Assembly: GCF_020966755.1 (NCBI RefSeq) | Contig: NZ_JAJKFT010000010.1 | Span: 186,001-250,000, forward strand | DNA: 64,000 nt | From: Blastopirellula sediminis | GTDB lineage: Bacteria > Planctomycetota > Planctomycetia > Pirellulales > Pirellulaceae | Reading direction: 5' to 3' | In this document: piece after piece, positions 56,082-64,000 of the stretch | Layout of the letters: each line of letters starts with the position of its first letter | Position numbering within the stretch: position 1 is the stretch's first letter | The notes under the pieces: model-generated | What the model saw: only the letters and a program-made list of their open reading frames with translations | What the model was told of the DNA's origin: nothing | Databases searched by the model: none | Translations under genes and position numbers: made by a program

Positions 56082-56768
56082 TTAAACCATGTTCGTTGCT
56101 TTGACGACGACAAAACCGCCGTTCGGACCAGGAGCAGCGCCGTAGACGAGAATCAGATTGTTCTCTTCGTCCACTTTCACAACCTTCACGTTCCGCTGCG
56201 TAACCTTGGCGGCGCCGTACTGGCCCGACATACGCATGCCCTTGAACGTGCGGCTCGGATAGGCGGAGCAACCGGTACCGCCGGTGTGACGGTGAACCTT
56301 CTTCACGCCGTGAGTAGCACGCTGACCAGCGAAGTTATGACGCTTCATCACGCCCGCGTAACCGCGACCCTTGCTGGTGCCGACGATATCGACCGACTTG
56401 ACGTCAGCCAGAATGCCGACCTTCACTTCTTGACCGAGCTCGAAGCCTTCGATCGACCCACGCAGCTCGCGAACGAATTTCTTCGGCTCGCAGTTCGGCT
56501 TGGCCGAAGCTTCGACGCCCGCGGCGGCTTGCTTCTTGGCGCGTTTGCTGGAGAGAGGAGCGACTTGACCACGTTCGCTACGACTGGCAAGGCGGCGGGG
56601 CTTGTCTCCAAATCCCAACTGCACTGCTTCGTAGCCATCGCGCTCCTGCGTTTTCAGCTGGAGCACGTGACACGGACCTGCTTCGATGACCGTGACCGGG
56701 ACGACGTTGCCAGATTCGTCAAAAATCTGGGTCATCCCGACCTTGCGGCCGAGTATGCCTTTTGTCAT
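56082..56768 (-). CDS. rplC: 50S ribosomal protein L3
   Basis: 228-aa early-assembly protein. MTKGILGRKVGMTQIFDESG, SKGRGYAGVMKRHNFAGQRA and GQYGAAKVTQRNVKVV are diagnostic. Confidence 0.97.
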   Translation of the reverse strand: MTKGILGRKVGMTQIFDESGNVVPVTVIEAGPCHVLQLKTQERDGYEAVQLGFGDKPRRLASRSERGQVAPLSSKRAKKQAAAGVEASAKPNCEPKKFVRELRGSIEGFELGQEVKVGILADVKSVDIVGTSKGRGYAGVMKRHNFAGQRATHGVKKVHRHTGGTGCSAYPSRTFKGMRMSGQYGAAKVTQRNVKVVKVDEENNLILVYGAAPGPNGGFVVVKATNMV

Positions 56769-56890
56769 TTTTCGTATCTCTGTGTGGTCTGTCGCTTTGC
56801 CTACCAGGATCGACCGGACGGCCGATTACCCGAGAGGCTTCCAGCCATGCAGATACATCCGGGTAAAAAAATGAATGGGAACCGCCGCGA

Positions 56891-57208
56891 CTATCGCGAG
56901 GTCGCCTTGATCTTGATATCCACGCCCGCCGGCAGATTCAGCTTGTTCAAAGCTTCAATCGTCTTGGCGGTAGCCTGCACAATGTCGATCAAACGTTTGT
57001 GCGTGCGAATCTCGAACTGCTGACGAGCTTTCTTGTCGACGTGCGGGCCCGAGAGCACGGTGTAGCGCTCAATACGGGTCGGCAACGGAATCGGGCCATG
57101 GACTTCCGAGTGAGTTCGCTTGGCGGTATCTACGATTTCCAGAGCACTCTGATCCAGGATCGAGTGGTCGTAGGCTTCCATCCGAATGCGAATAACTTCT
57201 TGGGCCAC
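56891..57208 (-). CDS. rpsJ: 30S ribosomal protein S10
   Basis: 105-aa protein, also transcription factor Nus[36 protein letters not shown] and [14 protein letters not shown] are diagnostic. First gene of the S10 operon, ~94 bases after a strong promoter. tuf, often just upstream, is absent. Confidence 0.97.
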   Translation of the reverse strand: MAQEVIRIRMEAYDHSILDQSALEIVDTAKRTHSEVHGPIPLPTRIERYTVLSGPHVDKKARQQFEIRTHKRLIDIVQATAKTIEALNKLNLPAGVDIKIKATSR

Positions 57209-57308
57209 GGAACCGTTTCCTTCGCTGCAAAAAGCTCGACCTGACTTGGGCGTCGCAGTCGAGTGAATCTCTCTTTAAGGACCCCAGCAGGTAACTGGGA
57301 AACCGCCA

Positions 57309-57337
57309 ATCTTAGAAATTGAAAAGCCGGTCGTCAA
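57309..57337 (-). promoter_or_regulatory. Promoter of the S10-spc operon
   Basis: Minus-strand TTGACG (57337-57332), 17-base spacer, TAAGAT (57314-57309). Near-consensus; predicted start near 57302 with a ~94-base leader before rpsJ. Confidence 0.8.
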
Positions 57338-57459
57338 TGGGCCGCGAGAAGATTGGGGTTGAATTTCGTTCGATTTCCGAAAACCCGTATCCCTCGTGGG
57401 GAAATCTCGTCGCTAGCGAGGCCTTTGCCCCCATAAAACCCATCAAAATCAGCCCAAAA

Positions 57460-59541
57460 TCACATCAAAAACGTGTTCGCGACTTCCTGCGGAGCAGCCG
57501 CATATTTCAGCGGTTCCATCGAAGAACTCGCTCTTCCTTGGCTCAAACTCCGCATGGCGCTCGAATATCCGAACAATTCGGCCAGCGGAGCGTGCGCTTC
57601 GATCAGCGCCTCGCCATTGCGGGTTTCCGTTTTCGCGATTTCGCCACGGCGTTTCATGATGTCGCCGACGAAATCGCCGAGATTTTCCTCCGGAGTCACG
57701 ATCTGGAGCTTCATAATCGGCTCCAACAGCACCGGATGGGCCGCTTTCATCGCTTTTTCGAAGGCGTCCCCGGCCGCGATCGCAAATGCGGTGTCGTTCG
57801 TGCCGACTTCCGCCATTTCGCCGTCGAGAACCGTGATTTTGATATCCCCGAGCGGAAATCCGCCGATCACGCCGCCGCCGGCGCCCCGCTGCCGCAATTC
57901 CTCCATCGCCGATTCGATTAGGTGGAACGGGAGCTTTTCCGGGTTGCACTTGGTGATCACCGTGACCGGTTGAGCCGGATTATCGACATGCTCCAGCTGA
58001 ATCGTCACCTTGCCGAACAACTGCTGGCCGCCGACCATGCGATGACATTCGCCGGTCACCTTCGCCGAGCCGCCGACCGTCTCGCGGTAACTGACGCGCG
58101 GTTTATGGACCTTCACGTTCAACTTGAAATCTCGCAGCAAGCGGTGGCGAATCACTTCCAGGTGAAGTTCGCCCATGCCGCTGATCACCGTCTGCCCGGT
58201 TTCCTTGCTTTCGATCGCGCGGAACGTCGGATCCTGACGCTTCATCATTTCGAGCGTGTCGCTCAGCTTGTCCCGTTCGGCCGAAGATTCCGGCTCGATC
58301 GCCATCGAGATGACCGTCTCCGGAAACTCAATCGACTCGAGCAAAATCGGGGCTTTCGTATCGCAGAGCGTGTCGCCGGTCACCGAGTGACGCAAACCGA
58401 TAACGCCGACGATATCCCCAGCGCCGGCCGTTTCGACCTGGTCTTTGCGCGACGCTTGAATGTGCCACAGCTGAGCGCAGTTCTCTTTGATATCCTGGCC
58501 CGGATTGAGCAAACGCGAGTTTTGCTTGAGCGTGCCGCTGTAGATCCGCACCCAGGTCATGTCGCCATGCTTGGCAGGCAGGATCTTGAAAACAAGCCCG
58601 CAGAACGGTTCGTCCGGATCGGGAGCACGCGTTTCCTTCGTGTCTTTCTTGGTCGGGTTGGTTCCTTCGACCGGCGGAATATCTTGGGGGCTCGGCAGGT
58701 AGTAGGTCACCGCGTCGAGAACCGGCTGAACGCCGATCCCATCGAGCGCCGAGCCGCACAAAACCGGCTGAATTTGATGGGCGAGAGTCGCTTGACGCAG
58801 CACGCTGCGAATCAAGTCGGCCGGAATTGGCTCTTCGGCCAGGCTCAACTCCATCAGCTCTTCACTGAAGTCATAAAGCGGTTCCAACATCTTGTCGCGC
58901 CACTCTTGAGCGCGATCGAGCTGATCTTCCGGAATGTCGGTCAACTTCACGGCCGGGGGCGAGACGTCGTTGTCGAACGTCAGTTGCTTCATCTCGACCA
59001 GGTCAATGATTCCGCGGAAAGCTTCCGCCAGGTGAGGCGGGCCAGCGCCGATCGGGATCTGAATCGCGACCGGGTTGGCCTTCAGGCGATTGCGGATTTC
59101 AGCCAACGCTCCCTCGAAATTCGCCCCTTCGCGGTCCATCTTGTTAATGAACGCGATGCGAGGAACTTTGTAGCGATTCGCTTGACGCCAAACCGTTTCG
59201 CTTTGGGCTTCAACCCCTTCGCGAGCACTGAACACGACGACGCCGCCGTCGAGCACGCGCAAGCAGCGTTCGACTTCGGCAGTGAAGTCGACGTGCCCCG
59301 GCGTATCAATCAGGTTGACGACATGATTGCGCCAATGGAACGTAACGCACGCCGAGTAGATCGTGATGCCGCGCTCGCGTTCTTCTTCGTCAAAGTCGGT
59401 TTCGGTCGTACCTTTATCGACGGCGCCGACCCGATGGGACGCGCCGGAGTAATAGAGCATCCGCTCGGTCACCGTCGTCTTGCCGGCGTCGATGTGGGCT
59501 ATCACCCCGATGTTGCGAATTGTCTCAAGCTTGCGGTTCAT
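57460..59541 (-). CDS. fusA: Elongation factor G
   Basis: 693-aa translocation GTPase. G1 AHIDAGKTT, switch I ending ERGITI, G3 DTPGHVDF and G4 NKMD; domain IV has GGFPLGDIKITVLDG, and the C-terminus ends in a domain V with GYSSAMRSLSQGRAS. The switch I lead-in (TETDFDEEERERGITI) differs from E. coli (TMDWMEQEQERG) and may place it in the spirochaete/planctomycete (spd) EF-G group; that is recalled, not tested. It sits between rpsG and rpsJ but is cut off from rpsG by a strong terminator. Confidence 0.95.
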   Translation of the reverse strand: MNRKLETIRNIGVIAHIDAGKTTVTERMLYYSGASHRVGAVDKGTTETDFDEEERERGITIYSACVTFHWRNHVVNLIDTPGHVDFTAEVERCLRVLDGGVVVFSAREGVEAQSETVWRQANRYKVPRIAFINKMDREGANFEGALAEIRNRLKANPVAIQIPIGAGPPHLAEAFRGIIDLVEMKQLTFDNDVSPPAVKLTDIPEDQLDRAQEWRDKMLEPLYDFSEELMELSLAEEPIPADLIRSVLRQATLAHQIQPVLCGSALDGIGVQPVLDAVTYYLPSPQDIPPVEGTNPTKKDTKETRAPDPDEPFCGLVFKILPAKHGDMTWVRIYSGTLKQNSRLLNPGQDIKENCAQLWHIQASRKDQVETAGAGDIVGVIGLRHSVTGDTLCDTKAPILLESIEFPETVISMAIEPESSAERDKLSDTLEMMKRQDPTFRAIESKETGQTVISGMGELHLEVIRHRLLRDFKLNVKVHKPRVSYRETVGGSAKVTGECHRMVGGQQLFGKVTIQLEHVDNPAQPVTVITKCNPEKLPFHLIESAMEELRQRGAGGGVIGGFPLGDIKITVLDGEMAEVGTNDTAFAIAAGDAFEKAMKAAHPVLLEPIMKLQIVTPEENLGDFVGDIMKRRGEIAKTETRNGEALIEAHAPLAELFGYSSAMRSLSQGRASSSMEPLKYAAAPQEVANTFLM

Positions 59542-59566
59542 GTCTCGAAATCTCTAGCCAGCCCGT

Positions 59567-59572
59567 ATCATA
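59567..59572 (-). promoter_or_regulatory. Candidate -10 element of fusA
   Basis: Minus-strand TATGAT (59572-59567), about 26 bases before the fusA start. A TTGAAA lies upstream, but its 13-base spacing is too short; GACGTT at 17 bases is a poor -35. Confidence 0.3.
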
Positions 59573-59669
59573 CGTAATCGGTCATTTTCAACGTCTTCGC
59601 CGTCAGCGACTACCCCCTCCCATACGAAGAAACGCATCTAGAAGGACAAACGACGTTCGCTGAGCGCAT

Positions 59670-59705
59670 AAAAAAAACCGCGCCGACAGACATCGGCGCG
59701 GTTTT
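59670..59705 (-). terminator. Intrinsic terminator after rpsG
   Basis: On the minus strand CCGCGCCGA and TCGGCGCGG form a 9-bp stem (11 with AA/TT) around TGTCTG, followed by eight U. It is 17 bases after the rpsG stop and separates the rpsL-rpsG unit from fusA. Confidence 0.92.
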
Positions 59706-59721
59706 AATTGTTTCGTAGCAA

Positions 59722-60192
59722 TTACCAAGCGAAGTGGGCGAAAGCCTTGTTCGCGTCGGCCATGCGGTGAACGTTTTCGCGACGCGTGACCGCGGCACCT
59801 TCGCGGTTGTAAGCGGCGTACAGTTCGTCGGCCAACTTCAGGTGAGTCGGGCGCCCCTTCTTGTCGCGAACGGCGAGCAGCAACCAGCGAATCGCCAGCG
59901 ATTGCTGACGCGTGCGATTGACCTGCATCGGCACCTGGTAGGCGGCGCCGCCGACGCGCTTCGAGCGGACTTCGATGTGCGGCTTGACGTTCTCGATCGC
60001 TTGCGTGAAGGCGTCCAACGGATCGACTTCCGGCAGCTTCTTCTTCAGTTCGTCCAGGGCGTCGTAGAAGACGTTCTGCGCGACGGTCTTCTTGCCGTCG
60101 TACATCAGGCAGTTGATGAATTTGCTGACCAGCAGCGATCCGTATCGCGGATCGGGTTTCAGGGTGTCGCGGCTGGCGGTAATCCGGGCCAT
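59722..60192 (-). CDS. rpsG: 30S ribosomal protein S7
   Basis: 156-aa 16S rRNA-binding assembly protein. [20 protein letters not shown], then [20 protein letters not shown] and [20 protein letters not shown] are diagnostic. 38 bases after rpsL; a strong terminator follows. Confidence 0.97.
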   Translation of the reverse strand: MARITASRDTLKPDPRYGSLLVSKFINCLMYDGKKTVAQNVFYDALDELKKKLPEVDPLDAFTQAIENVKPHIEVRSKRVGGAAYQVPMQVNRTRQQSLAIRWLLLAVRDKKGRPTHLKLADELYAAYNREGAAVTRRENVHRMADANKAFAHFAW

Positions 60193-60230
60193 GTTTCTTT
60201 CCTAAGCGTTTGTTCGGGTGTGGCGGAGCG

Positions 60231-60599
60231 TTAGCTCTTCTTGGCGCCGTAACGGCTGCGAGACTGCTTACGGCCGTTCACGCCCAGGGCGTCGAGCGAA
60301 CCGCGGACGACTTGATAGCGAACGCCCGGCAGGTCGCGAACACGACCGCCGCGCACCAGCACGATCGAGTGTTCCTGCAGGCTGTGGCCTTCGCCCGGGA
60401 TGTACACGGTGACTTCTTTGCCGTTCGACAGACGAACGCGGCAAATCTTACGAAGAGCCGAGTTCGGCTTCTTCGGGGTCATGGTACGAACCTGAAGGCA
60501 AACGCCGCGCTTCTGCGGGCACTTTTCAAGGACCGGCGACTTCGAGAACTTGCGCTTCTTCTTACGCGGTCGCCGAATCAACTGGTTAATCGTGGGCAT
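60231..60599 (-). CDS. rpsL: 30S ribosomal protein S12
   Basis: 122-aa decoding-centre protein. [34 protein letters not shown] (the conserved lysines are wild type) and [15 protein letters not shown] are diagnostic. First gene of its transcript, with a promoter about 60-85 bases upstream. Confidence 0.98.
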   Translation of the reverse strand: MPTINQLIRRPRKKKRKFSKSPVLEKCPQKRGVCLQVRTMTPKKPNSALRKICRVRLSNGKEVTVYIPGEGHSLQEHSIVLVRGGRVRDLPGVRYQVVRGSLDALGVNGRKQSRSRYGAKKS

Positions 60600-60657
60600 C
60601 GAAAGTCCGTATGGCTGCTGCTACTATTGGAGCAATTGAGTGCAGTGGAAACCAATC

Positions 60658-60685
60658 AAAATACCGGATCGAGAGCGACTGTCAA
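60658..60685 (-). promoter_or_regulatory. Promoter of rpsL-rpsG
   Basis: Minus-strand perfect TTGACA (60685-60680), 16-base spacer, TATTTT (60663-60658). Predicted start near 60651. Confidence 0.75.
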
Positions 60686-60829
60686 GCGGTAATCGCTGCT
60701 CCGAGCCGGGCAAAAGCGGAAAGGCGTGCCGCCCGAACCGAAATTCGAGAACACGCCTAGCTGCAAAGCTTTGCTGACTGGCATTTTGGGGAAACGCAAC
60801 GTGCGCTGCCCCGTTTGCTTATCTTTTCT

Positions 60830-60856
60830 GCGAATCGCGGATTACCCGCGATTCGC
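60830..60856. terminator. 11-bp perfect hairpin after rpoC
   Basis: GCGAATCGCGG and CCGCGATTCGC around ATTAC, 28 bases after the rpoC stop. On the minus strand it is followed by AGAAAAG, so there is no U-tract; it may be a factor-dependent stop or processing site. Confidence 0.5.
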
Positions 60857-60884
60857 CCTGTTTTCATTGCGACTGGAGCGGCAA

Positions 60885-64000
<3,116 letters not shown>

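Overview
The window reads as a chromosomal segment of a planctomycete, most likely in or near the Pirellulales (Blastopirellula/Rhodopirellula-like). The evidence is a PVC-superphylum small basic signature protein (15780-15974), a secreted sulfatase, a type III glutamine synthetase, a family of membrane proteins that start with an NPFQSP motif, weak or absent Shine-Dalgarno sequences at many starts, and several families of short palindromic repeats. There is no sign of a plasmid, phage, insertion sequence, CRISPR array, rRNA or tRNA.

Layout. 1-1905: the end of an RNase E/G gene, then ribosomal protein L21. 2087-8294: a secreted propeller-like protein, a WrbA-type flavodoxin, and four overlapping paralogous membrane genes with YcxB-like domains. 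8515-11875 (minus strand): type III glutamine synthetase behind an apparent sigma-54 promoter, and an outer-membrane beta-barrel protein. 12132-15974: two tandem clpP genes, a BRCT-MerR-TPR protein, a Ser/Thr kinase and the PVC small basic protein. 16110-22785: LarA-like racemase, EpmA, a possible CYTH protein, fumarase and small membrane proteins. 22927-26958: a very large secretin with a repeat-rich N-terminus. 27489-30482: transglutaminase and sulfatase. 30692-36967: a chemosensory operon (response regulator, hybrid CheA, CheW, CheB, CheR). 37671-40610: sulfate activation (CysD and fused CysN-CysC). 40725-44191: a DUF454 protein, twin mini membrane proteins, and the betaine-lipid pair BtaA/BtaB. 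44413-64000 (minus strand): map-adk-secY, the spc and S10 ribosomal protein genes, fusA, rpsG, rpsL and the 3' end of rpoC.

How it fits together. The last third is the core translation and transcription cluster, read leftwards. It has clear promoters before rpsL and before rpsJ and a strong terminator between rpsG and fusA. It lacks tuf, rpmD and the alpha operon at their usual places. Adaptive physiology shows in the nitrogen-linked promoter of glutamine synthetase, the sulfate assimilation operon, the sulfatase (sulfate scavenging from polysaccharides) and the phosphorus-free lipid genes.

The least explained items are the four-gene YcxB-like paralogue array, in which each protein is itself an internal duplication; the BRCT-MerR-TPR protein; the nested palindromic repeat present four times, once inside the btaA-btaB unit; and a palindrome that supplies the stop codon of two unrelated genes. 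All functional statements rest on motif reading without database searches.
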